NCBI RefSeq assembly: GCF_947488945.1
Contig: NZ_CANLBS010000016.1
Span: forward strand, 1 to 64,000
Length of the DNA: 64,000 nt
Source: an uncultured Streptomyces sp.
GTDB lineage: Bacteria; Actinomycetota; Actinomycetes; Streptomycetales; Streptomycetaceae
Direction: 5' to 3'
The notes under the pieces are model-generated. The model saw only the letters and a program-made list of their open reading frames with translations, was not told where the DNA came from and made no database searches. This document shows, piece by piece, positions 51,371 to 61,059 of the stretch (position 1 is the first letter of the stretch; each line of letters starts with the position of its first letter). Position numbers and translations under genes: made by a program.

Positions 51371-53209
51371 GTGTCCCGCTCCGAGACAGCGCACACGTTC
51401 CAGGTCGACCTGCGTGGTCTGGTCGACCTGTTGTCCCACCACCTCTACTCCAGCCCCCGCGTCTACCTCCGCGAACTGCTCCAGAACGCCACCGACGCGC
51501 TCACCGCCCGGCAGTCCCGCTTCCCCGGCGCCCCCGCCACCATCACCGTCCGCACCGGCGCCACCGTCACCGTCACCGACACCGGCATCGGCCTGACCGA
51601 AGCGGACGTGCACACCTTCCTCGCCACCATCGGCCGCAGCTCCAAGCGCGCCGCCGAGGGCGAACTGGAAGCCGCGCGTGGGGACTTCATCGGCCAGTTC
51701 GGCATCGGTCTGCTCGCCTGCTTCGTGGTGGCCGACGAAATCACCGTGGTCAGCCGCTCCGCCACCCACCCGGACGCCCCCGTCGTCGAGTGGCGCGGCC
51801 ACTCGGACGGCCGCTACACCATCCGCACCCTGCCCGCGCACGCCCACCCGGAGCCCGGCACCACCGTCACGCTCACCCCGAGGGCAGACGGCACGCAGTG
51901 GACGACCCACGACCAGGTCACCGCCCTGGCCCGGCACTACGGCGCCCTGCTGCCGTACGAGGTCACCGTCGCCGACGGCCGCTCCGCGCCCACCCGGATC
52001 AACGACACCCCGCCCTGGGAGCGCCGGCACGGATCCCCGGCGGCGCGCCGCGAGGCGCTCGCCGAGCACTGCCGCGCCACCTTCGGCTTCACCCCGCTGG
52101 ACACCATCGACCTCGACCTGCCGGCCGCGGGGCTGCGCGGCGTCGCCCACGTGCTGCCCACGGCCGTCAGCCCGTCCGAGCGCGCCGGCCACCGGGTCCA
52201 CCTCAAGGGCATGCTGCTGTCCGACCGGGCGGCCGAACTGCTCCCCGACTGGGCGTTCTTCGTCCGCTGCGTCGTGGACACCACCAGCCTGCGGCCCACC
52301 GCCTCCCGCGAGGCGCTGTACGAGGACGAGACGCTCTCGGCGGTCCGGGACGCGCTCGGCGCCCGCATCCGCGACTGGCTCACCGGTCTCGCCGCCAGCG
52401 ACCCCACCCTCCTGCACCGGTTCATCGACAGCCACCACCTCGCGGTGAAGGCGCTCGCCCGCTACGACGACGCCCTGCTCGGCATGCTGCTGCCCTGGCT
52501 GCCGTTCGAGACCACCGACGGCAACGTCACGCTGGAGGAGTTCTCCCGCACCCACCCCACGGTCCTGGTGACCCGCAGCGTCGAGGAGTTCCGGCAGGTG
52601 GCTCCCATCGCCGCCGCGGCCGGTCTCGGCGTCGTCAACGGCGGCTACACCTACGACCGCGACCTGGTGCACCGGCTGCCCGAGATCCGGCCGGGGACCT
52701 CCGTCACCGACCTGGACCCGGCCACGGTCACCGCCCACCTGGACGCCGTCGACCCGTCGGCCGAGCTCGCCGCCGCCGGATTCCTGACCGTCGCCCGCGA
52801 GGTGATCGGCGCCCACGACTGCGACGTGGTGCTGCGCAGCTTCCACCCGGTGACCGCGCCCGCGCTGCTGCTGGACAACCGGGACGCCCGCCACGAACGC
52901 ACCCGGGCCGAACTCGCCGACGGCAGCGACCGGCTGTGGGCCGACATCCTCGGCTCGCTGCGGTCCGAGGCGCCCCGGGCCCAGCTCGTCCTCAACCACC
53001 TCAACCCGCTGGTCCGCCGCGCCGCCACCCTCACCGAGCACGGACTGGCCTCCGCCACCGCCGAAGCCCTGTACGGACAGGCGCTGCTGATGACCCGCCG
53101 CCCGCTCCGGGCCGCGGAGAGCGCCCTGCTCAACCGGGCGTTCATCGGACTGCTCACCCACGCCATGCACGACCAGGGCACCGCGCCCGAGCCCCGGAAG
53201 GAGCCGTAA
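51371..53209 (+). CDS. htpG: Hsp90 family (HtpG-like) protein
   Basis: The 612-aa protein has a GHKL ATPase N-terminus: YLRELLQNATDALTARQ (catalytic E35, Mg-binding N39), VTDTGIGL (D70) and FIGQFGIGLLACFVV (lid). VHLKGMLLSDRAAELLPDWA, FFVRCVVDTTSLRPTASREA and the middle-domain segments follow. The C-terminal dimerisation part is recognisable but divergent, so it is the Hsp90-like branch common in actinomycetes. GTG 51371 has GAGGAA ten bases upstream. Its stop TAA overlaps the ATG of the 978-aa TPR gene (TAATG), so chaperone and TPR protein are translationally coupled, as for a client or co-chaperone pair. Confidence 0.9.
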   Translation: MSRSETAHTFQVDLRGLVDLLSHHLYSSPRVYLRELLQNATDALTARQSRFPGAPATITVRTGATVTVTDTGIGLTEADVHTFLATIGRSSKRAAEGELEAARGDFIGQFGIGLLACFVVADEITVVSRSATHPDAPVVEWRGHSDGRYTIRTLPAHAHPEPGTTVTLTPRADGTQWTTHDQVTALARHYGALLPYEVTVADGRSAPTRINDTPPWERRHGSPAARREALAEHCRATFGFTPLDTIDLDLPAAGLRGVAHVLPTAVSPSERAGHRVHLKGMLLSDRAAELLPDWAFFVRCVVDTTSLRPTASREALYEDETLSAVRDALGARIRDWLTGLAASDPTLLHRFIDSHHLAVKALARYDDALLGMLLPWLPFETTDGNVTLEEFSRTHPTVLVTRSVEEFRQVAPIAAAAGLGVVNGGYTYDRDLVHRLPEIRPGTSVTDLDPATVTAHLDAVDPSAELAAAGFLTVAREVIGAHDCDVVLRSFHPVTAPALLLDNRDARHERTRAELADGSDRLWADILGSLRSEAPRAQLVLNHLNPLVRRAATLTEHGLASATAEALYGQALLMTRRPLRAAESALLNRAFIGLLTHAMHDQGTAPEPRKEP

Positions 53210-56145
53210 TGCTGGAAACCCCGGACGCCGTCGTCGAGGCGCTGCGCGAGAACAACCAGCGTCCCTACGGTCTGCACCGCACCGTCACCGCCGAGGAACT
53301 GGTGGACGCGGCCGAGCAGTTCGAGGAACCCGACGTCCTGGTGACGGCCCTGCTGGAGCTGATGTCGGCCTACGAGTACACCGGCGAGCACCGCAAGGCG
53401 CCCGTCACCTTCGCCCGGCTGCTGAAGCTGTGGGACAGCAGCCCCGAAGCGTTCAGCCGGGGCGAGGTCCACCAGTTGCTGTGGCGCTTCAAGTGGGTGA
53501 CGACCTCGCTGCTCCAGGTCCCCGAGGTGCCCCTGGACGCGGTCCGGGGCTGGACCGAGGAGATGCGCGAGCGGTACCGCGACGCCGGGCACGGCATGCA
53601 GCCGGTCGCCGCCATGCGCTACCTCGTCGCCGCCCACACCGGAACCGGAGCCGACCACGCCCACGACCTGTGGGTGACCCGTTCGCGCGAGGAACTCAGC
53701 GACTGCGAGGCGTGCGAGACCCGGCACCGCGCCCTGTACCACCTGCGCGCCGGCGACGACGCCGCCGCGCTGGACGTGTGGCGGCCGGTGCTCGGCGGTG
53801 AGCAGGGCTGCGCCGAGGAGCCCTTCATCAGCCAGGCCCACGCCCTACTGCCACTGCTGCGCCTGGGCCGCACCGACGAGGCCCGCTCGTACCACCTGGT
53901 GGGCTACCGCTTCGCGCGAGGCAAGTCCGGCATGGCCGAGGAGGTGGGCCTGCACCTCGAATTCTGCGCACTGTCCCGCAACGAGGGCCGCGGTCTGGAG
54001 ATCCTGGCGGAGAACCGGGCGCTCTTCGACGTCACCGGCGCACCTCTGTCCCGGCTGCACTTCCTGACCGGGGCCGAGGTGCTGCTGACCCGCCTGGAGG
54101 AGAGCGGACACGCCGACACGGCCGTCGCCGGGCCGCTCGGGCGGAACTGGACGGCCGGCACGCTGCTGGCGCGGGTGCGCGACGAGGCGGACGGCCTCGC
54201 GGCCGCCTTCGACCTGCGCAACGGCACCACCGCCGTCTCCGGGCGGCGCGTCGCCCGCGTCGCCCGGCAGCCGCTGCTCGCCGAACCGCTGCCGCTCGGA
54301 CTGCGCACCGCTTCCGCGGTCCCCGCCCCGGCCCCGGCCGCCGCCCGGGAGATCCCCGACGACTTCGTCACCCTGGTGACCCGGGCCCGGACCATGACGT
54401 CCGAGGGTCACCCCGGCGACACCGCGTGGTGGGAGCGGATCGCCGAACGCGTGGCCGCGGACGGCCACGCGCACGACCCCGCGCTGGGCCCGGAGGCCCG
54501 GCTGCGGGCCGAACTCGCCCGGCAGCGGGCCTTCGCCGCGTACGAGGACGAGCACTGGGCCGACGGGCACGCCGCCATGTCCGAGGCGGCGGAGCTCTTC
54601 GCGGGGGAGGCCGCGATGCCGTGGCACGCCCTGGGCGCCCGCGCCCGCGTCGCCTGCATCGCGGTCCCCGCCTCCGAGGGCACGGACCAGGAGGAGGCGA
54701 CCGAAGCGGTCGGTCCGTCGTGGAGCGACCTCGACGCCGTGCTGCGGGAGGCGGAACAACTGCTCGCCGCCGCCGGCGACGGTGACGGCGCGCCCGCCGA
54801 CGCGGCCGACGCCGCCGACACGTACCTGCTGATCCTCCAGTGCCGGGCCTTCGCCGCCCACGGCGAACTCGTGGCGGAACTCCCCGAGCCCTCCGAGGCG
54901 ACCCGCGAGAGGTTCCTGGCCCTCGCCGCCACCGTGGTCTCCGAGGCCGACCGGCTCGGCCAGTCCCACAAGTCCGTCGCGGTACGCACCTACCGGGCCG
55001 ACGCGGCGGCCCGCGCCGGTCGCGCCGAGGACGCGGAGGCGGAGCTGCGCACCGCGCTGGAACTGCTCGACGCGGCCGACCGGCCCTGGCGCAAACCCCG
55101 CCTGGAGGCCCAGCTGGGCCACCTGCTGCTCCAGCGGGGCGAACCCGCCGAGGCGGTGGAGCACCTGCGCCGGGCCCTGGCCGGAGCCCTGCACCACGCG
55201 GACGCCTCCTTCCCCGTGTTCCAGACCCACATGCTGCTGGGCCACGCCTGCACCCACTCGGGAGACATGCCGGGAGCGGTGCGCCACCTCACCGAGGCGG
55301 CCGCGCGACTGGACCGGGAGGAGCCCGACGAGAACGCTTCGGCCGAGGTCCGGCTGCAACTCGCGGACGCCCTCGCCCGGTCCGGCCAGGAGGCCGACGC
55401 GGTCGCGATCCTGGAATCCCTCGTGCTGGACGAGGCCGCGGCGGCGCTCGACGAGCGGCTCCTCGCCCAGATCCGCCTCACCCTGGCGCGCGGGCTGCGG
55501 GACCTGGACGAACACCAGGCCGCCGCGGAACAGTTCCTGGTACTGGCCGACGCGGTGGCCGGCTGGGAGGAGCAGCACACCCACACCCTCGTCGCGGGCG
55601 AGGCGGCCGTCGCCCTGGCCCGCGCGGACCGCTGGGACGCCGCCCGCGCCGCCTACGACCGCGCGCTCGCCTCGCACCGGGTGGCGCCCGAAGCCCACGT
55701 GGTCGCGGAGATGACGCGCGAGTTCGCCCTTCTCACCATGGCGGCCGAGGGCCCGGACGGAGTGGAGGCCGCGCTCGCCCACCTGCGGACCGCCGACGGG
55801 ATCCGGGCCGGTGTGCCGGCGGACGACGAAGAGTTCGCCCACTGGTACCACGCCGGGGCCACCCACTACCAGCGCGGGCGGGTGCTCGCCGGCGCGGAAC
55901 GCCACCAGGAGGCCCTGGCGGAGATGGAGCGCGCCGTCGCCGCCCACGAGGAGGGCGGCCCGGACGGCGAGGCCCCCCGCGCGGAGGCGGTCCGCATCGC
56001 CGCGCTGATCGAGGCGAACGGTCTGGAGCGGCCCCGTGCGGCGGTGACCCGGCTCGACGCGGCGATCGCCCGGTGCGAGGCGGCCGGCATCCCGCACGCC
56101 GCGAAGATACTCACCGGGCTGCGGGACGACTTCGCGGCCCGCTGA
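53209..56145 (+). CDS. Large tetratricopeptide-repeat protein coupled to Hsp90
   Basis: The 978-aa cytoplasmic protein is made almost entirely of helix-turn-helix repeats. Examples are VLVTALLELMSAYEYTGEHR early, ARAGRAEDAEAELRTALELL, LQRGEPAEAVEHLRRALAGA, QEADAVAILESLVLDEAAAA and ERHQEALAEMERAVAAHEEG late. No catalytic or membrane segment is seen. TPR proteins in eukaryotes dock on Hsp90, and here the ATG overlaps the stop of the Hsp90-like gene, so direct partnership is the natural inference. A 22-bp perfect terminator hairpin follows two bases past the stop. Confidence 0.85.
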   Translation: MLETPDAVVEALRENNQRPYGLHRTVTAEELVDAAEQFEEPDVLVTALLELMSAYEYTGEHRKAPVTFARLLKLWDSSPEAFSRGEVHQLLWRFKWVTTSLLQVPEVPLDAVRGWTEEMRERYRDAGHGMQPVAAMRYLVAAHTGTGADHAHDLWVTRSREELSDCEACETRHRALYHLRAGDDAAALDVWRPVLGGEQGCAEEPFISQAHALLPLLRLGRTDEARSYHLVGYRFARGKSGMAEEVGLHLEFCALSRNEGRGLEILAENRALFDVTGAPLSRLHFLTGAEVLLTRLEESGHADTAVAGPLGRNWTAGTLLARVRDEADGLAAAFDLRNGTTAVSGRRVARVARQPLLAEPLPLGLRTASAVPAPAPAAAREIPDDFVTLVTRARTMTSEGHPGDTAWWERIAERVAADGHAHDPALGPEARLRAELARQRAFAAYEDEHWADGHAAMSEAAELFAGEAAMPWHALGARARVACIAVPASEGTDQEEATEAVGPSWSDLDAVLREAEQLLAAAGDGDGAPADAADAADTYLLILQCRAFAAHGELVAELPEPSEATRERFLALAATVVSEADRLGQSHKSVAVRTYRADAAARAGRAEDAEAELRTALELLDAADRPWRKPRLEAQLGHLLLQRGEPAEAVEHLRRALAGALHHADASFPVFQTHMLLGHACTHSGDMPGAVRHLTEAAARLDREEPDENASAEVRLQLADALARSGQEADAVAILESLVLDEAAAALDERLLAQIRLTLARGLRDLDEHQAAAEQFLVLADAVAGWEEQHTHTLVAGEAAVALARADRWDAARAAYDRALASHRVAPEAHVVAEMTREFALLTMAAEGPDGVEAALAHLRTADGIRAGVPADDEEFAHWYHAGATHYQRGRVLAGAERHQEALAEMERAVAAHEEGGPDGEAPRAEAVRIAALIEANGLERPRAAVTRLDAAIARCEAAGIPHAAKILTGLRDDFAAR

Positions 56146-56147
56146 GC

Positions 56148-56194
56148 GACGCCCCGGCCCGGAAGCGTGTCGCACGCTTCCGGGCCGGGGCGTC
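56148..56194. terminator. Very strong bidirectional terminator hairpin
   Basis: A perfect 22-bp stem (56148-56169 with 56173-56194) with a TCG loop lies between the TPR gene stop and the convergent membrane-protein stop at 56212. Confidence 0.93.
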
Positions 56195-56211
56195 CTCGGT
56201 CGCCCGCGGTC

Positions 56212-57054
56212 TCAGGCCCCGTCGTCCCCCGGCCGCTGCCACCGGCGCGACCGGTGATCGTCGGCCGTGTGGGACCCGCCCGAACCACCGGACCCGTCAC
56301 CGTGTTCGTACTGCGTACGGTCCGCGTCCCCGCGTCCCGCACGGTCGGAAGCGTCCGTGTCCCGTGCCGGGACCGGACGGCCGCGCGGAGCGGTGCCGCG
56401 AGGCTGCGACTGCGGCGGAGCGTCGGCCGGGGGGCGGCCGACGTCACCGGAGCGGGCACCGGACCCCCCGCGCTCCCCGAACTCCTCGCGGCCCCTGCCG
56501 CCCCGGTCGTCCTGCTCGCGGGCCGCCATCCCGTAGGGAGCGTCGGCCCGCGCCCCACTGCGTTCGCGGTCCTCGGCCACCGCCTCGCGCCGCTGCTTCT
56601 CGTCGTGCTCACGGCGGACCGCCCGGCTGACGCGGCCGCCCATGACGGCCGCCCCGATCAGCATCAGCAGACCGCCCAGCAGCGCCAGCCCCACCCCGCT
56701 GCCGAGGCCCTGGCCGTCGCCCGAGACCGTCAGGCTGCCCTCCGCCTGCCCCTGCCGGACCATCCACAGAATGGCGAAGCCGAGGGCGACGACGCCGGCC
56801 AGCGCGACCAGGAGCCGCGAACGCAGCACCACACCGATGACGGTGAGCACGGCGGCGACGAGCAGGGGAAGGAACAGGGACGCGAACAGGCCCGCGCCCG
56901 AATTCGTCACCCCGGCCCCGGTGAACAGCTCCCACACCCGGAAATCGTGCCCGAGCCGGCCGGCGTACCAGTTACGGAACGGAGCCCAGAGCGCGGCGGC
57001 CGCGCCGATCAGGGCCAGGATCAAACCGATGGTGTTGCGGATACCCCGTACCAT
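56212..57054 (-). CDS. Membrane protein with long charged cytoplasmic tail
   Basis: The 280-aa protein has four helices (NTIGLILALIGAAAALWAPF; GLFASLFLPLLVAAVLTVIG; LVALAGVVALGFAILWMV; GVGLALLGGLLMLIGAAVM). A 130-residue Arg/Asp/Gly/Ser tail, predicted disordered, follows. No family function is recognised. ATG 57052-57054 follows GGGAGG. The gene order is convergent with the TPR gene and divergent from the oxidoreductase at 57320. Confidence 0.8.
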   Translation of the reverse strand: MVRGIRNTIGLILALIGAAAALWAPFRNWYAGRLGHDFRVWELFTGAGVTNSGAGLFASLFLPLLVAAVLTVIGVVLRSRLLVALAGVVALGFAILWMVRQGQAEGSLTVSGDGQGLGSGVGLALLGGLLMLIGAAVMGGRVSRAVRREHDEKQRREAVAEDRERSGARADAPYGMAAREQDDRGGRGREEFGERGGSGARSGDVGRPPADAPPQSQPRGTAPRGRPVPARDTDASDRAGRGDADRTQYEHGDGSGGSGGSHTADDHRSRRWQRPGDDGA

Positions 57055-57319
57055 GCCGTGCCTCCCGGCAAGTCGGATCGGTGCACGCGTGACTCCGCGT
57101 GCCGAATCTCGCCCCCGTGCGACGCTACGCCCGACGGGTGCGCACCGCCACGCGGGTGACACGGCGCGGCGGACACCATGGGTGACCGGCCTGTTTCCGC
57201 AGGTGAACAGGGCGGCACCTGCCCTTGTCCCTCGCCCGGACGGAGCCGTACGGAATAAGCCCGCCGGGTCCTGGGGTTCGCGCTGGAGGTACCTGCACGA
57301 GTCCACCGAAGGGCATGAC

Positions 57320-57979
57320 ATGAAGATCGGCATCATCGGCGCGGGCAACATCGGCGGCAACCTCACCCGCCGTTTCACCGCCGTCGGACACGACGTCCGC
57401 GTGGCCAACTCGCGCGGCCCCCAGACCCTCACCGCGCTCGCCGAGGAGACCGGCGCCACCCCCGCGACCATCGAGGACGCGGTGCGCGACGCCGAGGTCG
57501 TGGTCGTCACCGTCCCGCTCAAGGCCGTACCGGACCTGCCCGAGGGCTTCCTCGACGGCGCGGCTGACGGCGTGACCGTCATCGACACGGGCAACTACTA
57601 CCCGCAGCAGCGCGACGGGAAGATCGCCGAGATCGAGGACGGCCTGACCGAGAGCCGCTGGACGGAGCGGCAGATCGGCCACCCCGTGGTCAAGGCCTTC
57701 AACGGCACCTTCGCCCAGGACATCCTCGACAAGCCGCGCCCGGCCGGCGACCCCGCGCGGATCGCCCTGCCCCTCTCGGGCGACGACGCCGCGGCCAAGC
57801 GGACCGTGACGGAACTGCTCGACGAGATCGGCTTCGACGCGGTCGACAACGGCGGCCAGGACGAGTCCTGGCGCCAGCAGCCCGGCACCCCCGTCTACGG
57901 TCTGGCTGCTGACGCGGCCGCGGTCCGCAAGGCCCTGGAAGCGGCGTCCCCCGAGCGCACCGCCGAGTGGCGCGCCTGA
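57320..57979 (+). CDS. NADPH-F420 reductase-like dinucleotide-binding protein
   Basis: The 219-aa Rossmann protein starts MKIGIIGAGNIGGNLTRRFT (GxGxxG). VRVANSRGPQTLTALAEETG gives an NADP-type NSR motif, followed by VVVTVPLKAVPDLPEGFL and VVKAFNGTFAQDIL. This matches the F420:NADP oxidoreductase (FNO)-like family, many of whose bacterial members have unknown partners. ATG 57320 follows GAAGGG. Confidence 0.88.
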   Translation: MKIGIIGAGNIGGNLTRRFTAVGHDVRVANSRGPQTLTALAEETGATPATIEDAVRDAEVVVVTVPLKAVPDLPEGFLDGAADGVTVIDTGNYYPQQRDGKIAEIEDGLTESRWTERQIGHPVVKAFNGTFAQDILDKPRPAGDPARIALPLSGDDAAAKRTVTELLDEIGFDAVDNGGQDESWRQQPGTPVYGLAADAAAVRKALEAASPERTAEWRA

Positions 57980-58042
57980 TCCCTCCGGGCCCGCGGCCGT
58001 CCTGCGGCGCCGGCCGGACGCGCGCCGGCGACGGCCGCCGGG

Positions 58043-58372
58043 TCATGTCCCGGCGCCGTCCGGGCCGACGCCCCGCACCGCCGCCTCGTACGCCTCCCGC
58101 ACGGTGGGGTGCAGGCCCAGCACCTGATCGACGCCGGTGATGGTCAGGAGCCGCTCCACCTGACGGGAGGCCGCGGCCACCCGCAGGGGGGTGCGCAGGT
58201 TGATCCGGAGCAGCACCGTCAGGAACGTCGAGTCGGCGAACGTCACGCCGCTCGCCTCCAGGACGATCGCGTCATGCGCGGCCGCGGCCTCTTCGAGGCG
58301 CCGCCGCAACGGCACGGCGTTGTCGAGGTCGTACTCGCCCCGGACGGCGAGCACCGCGACGGTGAGAGGCAT
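58043..58372 (-). CDS. STAS-domain anti-anti-sigma factor
   Basis: The 109-aa SpoIIAA-like protein reads VAVLAVRGEYDLDNAVPLRRR, then VLEASGVTFADSTFLTVLLR, whose ADS segment carries the phosphorylatable Ser. GVDQVLGLHPTVREAYEAAV closes it. Unphosphorylated STAS proteins release a sigma factor from its kinase-type anti-sigma. No partner kinase is adjacent. ATG 58370-58372 follows GAGGGAG. Confidence 0.92.
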   Translation of the reverse strand: MPLTVAVLAVRGEYDLDNAVPLRRRLEEAAAAHDAIVLEASGVTFADSTFLTVLLRINLRTPLRVAAASRQVERLLTITGVDQVLGLHPTVREAYEAAVRGVGPDGAGT

Positions 58373-58492
58373 GGAAGGCGTCTCCCTCGGCAGGGCGGTC
58401 CCGCTCTCCCACCGCGGAACGGGTCTGCTCCGCTCATGCCCGTCCGGGGCCGCCCCGACCCGTCGCCCGCCGCCGGAACTTCTCCGCGTCGT

Positions 58493-59347
58493 TCAGGCAG
58501 CGGGCGGCGGGCGGCGGGTCGGTCGGTCCGTCCTCGCGGGCTCCTCGAACCCGGCCGGCGCGTCGAACGCCGCGCGCCGCGTCGCCCGGCGCAGCGCCCG
58601 CAGCAGCGCGGGACCCACGGTGAGCGTGAGCACCACGGTGAGCACGGCCCGGCCCAGGTCCCAGCCGAGGGAGGTGGCGGCGCAGTACGCGAGGAACCGG
58701 ACCAGGTTCTCGTGCAGCGGGTCGCCCGCCACGAACGAGATCCCGGAGCCGAGCCCCTGGATCAGCGGCCAGCCGTACAGGTTCATCACCGTGCCGTAGG
58801 CGAACGCCGCCGCGCACCCGTACACCGCCAGCATCAGCACCTCGCCCCGGCCGCGCAGCCGCCCGGCGGCCGGCAGCAGACCGGCGAACATCGTGAACCA
58901 GCCCATCGCCAGCATCTGGAACGGCATCCACGGCCCGACCCCGCCCGTCAGCAGGGCCGACGCGAACATCGTCACCGAGCCGAGCACGAAGCCGAACCCC
59001 GGCCCCAGCACCCGGCCGCTCAGCACCATCAGGAAGAACATCGGCTCCAGCCCCGCCGTGCCCGCCCCCAGCGGCCGCAGCGCCGCGCCGACGGCGGCCA
59101 GCACCCCCAGCATCGCCACCGCTTTCGCGTCCAGCCCCGCGTCGCCGATGGCCGCGACCACCACCCCCACGAGCAGCACCAGCAGGACGGCGAAGAGCCA
59201 TGGCGCGTCCTCGGCATGCGCCAGCCCCGAATCCGCCCCGGCCAGCAGCGGCCAGCCGAACGCCACCAGCCCGACCCCGCCGACCAGCACCAGCGCGACG
59301 ACCGCCCGCGGCCCCAGCCGGACCGCGCGCACCGGCCGGGCCGTCAT
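58493..59347 (-). CDS. ECF transporter S component (substrate-specific membrane protein)
   Basis: The 284-aa protein has about six helices and the S-component core: VAMLGVLAAVGAALRPLGAG, PMFFLMVLSGRVLGPGFGFV, LGSVTMFASALLTGGVGPWM and PFQMLAMGWFTMFAGLLPAA. This pattern is close to the CbrT-like vitamin-uptake S components. It is last in the coupled operon; its ATG overlaps the ATPase stop (ATGA). It determines the substrate, possibly cobalamin or a related cofactor, but this is inferred. Confidence 0.88.
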   Translation of the reverse strand: MTARPVRAVRLGPRAVVALVLVGGVGLVAFGWPLLAGADSGLAHAEDAPWLFAVLLVLLVGVVVAAIGDAGLDAKAVAMLGVLAAVGAALRPLGAGTAGLEPMFFLMVLSGRVLGPGFGFVLGSVTMFASALLTGGVGPWMPFQMLAMGWFTMFAGLLPAAGRLRGRGEVLMLAVYGCAAAFAYGTVMNLYGWPLIQGLGSGISFVAGDPLHENLVRFLAYCAATSLGWDLGRAVLTVVLTLTVGPALLRALRRATRRAAFDAPAGFEEPARTDRPTRRPPPAA

Positions 59348-61059
59348 GCGCAACCCCCGAGGGCGTCGCGCACCTGGGCCACGGTCAGCCACCGCTGCGG
59401 CGCGAGGATCTTCGCGGTCTGCGGCGCGAAGGCGGGGGAGGAGACCACGACCTCCTCGGCCGGCCCGTCGGCGACCACCTCCCCGTCGGCGAGGATCACC
59501 ACCCGGTGCGCCATGTCCGAGGCCAGCTCCACGTCGTGGGTGGCCAGCACGATGGCGTGCCCCTCCGCGGCCAGCCGCCGCAACACCCCCACCAGTCGTG
59601 CCTTGGCGGCGTAGTCGAGACCGCGCGTCGGCTCGTCCAGCAGGAGCAGCGGGGGCCGGGCCGTCAGCACCAGCGCGAGGGCCAGCGCCAGCCGCTGCCC
59701 CTCGGAGAGATCACGCGGATGCACGTCGTCCGGCACCCCCGGCAGCAGCTCGTGGACCAGTGCCCGGCAACTGCCCCCGGCCGCGCCCGCGTCCACGTCC
59801 GCCGCCGCGCACTCGGCCGCGACCGTGTCCGCGTACAGCAGGTCGCGCGGCTCCTGCGGCACCAGACCCACCCGGCGCACCATGGCGCGCGGGGCGGTGG
59901 ACGACGGCCGCAGGCCGCCCACCAGGACCGAGCCCGACGTCGGCACGGTCATGCCGACCAGCGTGGTCAGCAGTGTCGACTTCCCGGCGCCGTTGCGGCC
60001 CATCAGGGCGACGGCCTCGCCCGGCGCGACCGTCAGGTTGACCCCGCGCAGCGCCTCGATCCGGCCGCGCCGCACGCCGAGCCCTTCGGCGCGGACCACG
60101 GGACCGTCCGCCGCGGGCGGGGCCAGCGGCTCCTCCGCCCGTCGCCCCAGCAGGCGGGCGAACAGGCCCGGCCGCGCGGGCTCGCGGGCGGCGAGCGGCG
60201 GCACGCGGACGCCCACCGGGATCGCCCTCGCCGGCGGTTCCACCCCGGCCAGCCGCTCCCGCAGGCCCGCCGCCCGGCGTCGCGCGTCACGGACCGACAG
60301 CGGCAGCGGGTCCCAGCCCGCGAGCCGGCCGAGGTCCACCACCGGCGGCCGGACGGGGGAGTGCGCCATGACGTCTGCGGGCGGGCCGAGCACCGGGGCG
60401 GCGCCGGGCGACGGCAGCAGCAGGACCTGGTCGGCGTACTGCACCACCCGTTCCAGCCGGTGTTCCGCCATCAGCACCGTAGTGCCCAGGTCGTGGACGA
60501 GACGTTGCAGCACCGCCAGGACGTCCTCCGCGGCGGCCGGGTCCAGGGCGGACGTCGGCTCGTCCAGCACCAGGACGCGCGGATGCGGGGTGAGGACCGA
60601 GCCGATCGCGACCCGCTGGCGCTGCCCCCCGGACAGCGTGGTGATCGGCCGGTCCCGGAACTCGGCGAGCCCCAGCAGGTCCAGCGTCTCCTCGACCCGC
60701 CGGCGCATCACGTCCGGGGCCAGCCCCAGCGACTCCATGCCGTAGGCCAGTTCGTCCTCGACCGTGTCCGTGACGAAGTGCGCGAGCGGATCCTGTCCCA
60801 CCGTGCCGACCAGATCGGCCAGCTCACGCGGCTTGTGGGTCCGGGTGTCCCGGCCGCCGACCGTCACCCGGCCGGACAGCACGCCGCCCGTGAAATGCGG
60901 AACCAGACCCGACACCGCGCCCAGCAAGGTCGACTTGCCGACACCGGACGGGCCGACGACCAGCACCAGCTCGCCCTCGGGTACGTCGAGGTCGACCCCG
61001 GACAGGGTGGGACGCGCGGCGCCCTCGTACCGTACCGAGACCTGCTCGAACCGGATCAT
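59344..61059 (-). CDS. ECF transporter ATPase, two nucleotide-binding domains fused (EcfA1-EcfA2)
   Basis: This 571-aa fused ATPase has a first domain with GPSGVGKST (36-44), TTLSGGQRQRVAIGSVL and VLVLDEPTSALDP, and a second with GRNGAGKST, RDLSEGQRLALALALVL and LLLLDEPTRGLDY. A linker of about 90 residues joins them. EcfA proteins power energy-coupling-factor vitamin importers, and a fused pair makes the heterodimer obligatory. ATG 61057-61059 follows AGGAGC, and both gene ends overlap their neighbours by four bases. Confidence 0.95.
   Translation of the reverse strand: MIRFEQVSVRYEGAARPTLSGVDLDVPEGELVLVVGPSGVGKSTLLGAVSGLVPHFTGGVLSGRVTVGGRDTRTHKPRELADLVGTVGQDPLAHFVTDTVEDELAYGMESLGLAPDVMRRRVEETLDLLGLAEFRDRPITTLSGGQRQRVAIGSVLTPHPRVLVLDEPTSALDPAAAEDVLAVLQRLVHDLGTTVLMAEHRLERVVQYADQVLLLPSPGAAPVLGPPADVMAHSPVRPPVVDLGRLAGWDPLPLSVRDARRRAAGLRERLAGVEPPARAIPVGVRVPPLAAREPARPGLFARLLGRRAEEPLAPPAADGPVVRAEGLGVRRGRIEALRGVNLTVAPGEAVALMGRNGAGKSTLLTTLVGMTVPTSGSVLVGGLRPSSTAPRAMVRRVGLVPQEPRDLLYADTVAAECAAADVDAGAAGGSCRALVHELLPGVPDDVHPRDLSEGQRLALALALVLTARPPLLLLDEPTRGLDYAAKARLVGVLRRLAAEGHAIVLATHDVELASDMAHRVVILADGEVVADGPAEEVVVSSPAFAPQTAKILAPQRWLTVAQVRDALGGCA

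Noticed and set aside
58043..58372. STAS protein as regulator of the neighbouring ECF uptake operon
   Set aside because: 'ECF' here means energy-coupling factor, not sigma factor; there is a 120-bp gap and no functional link.
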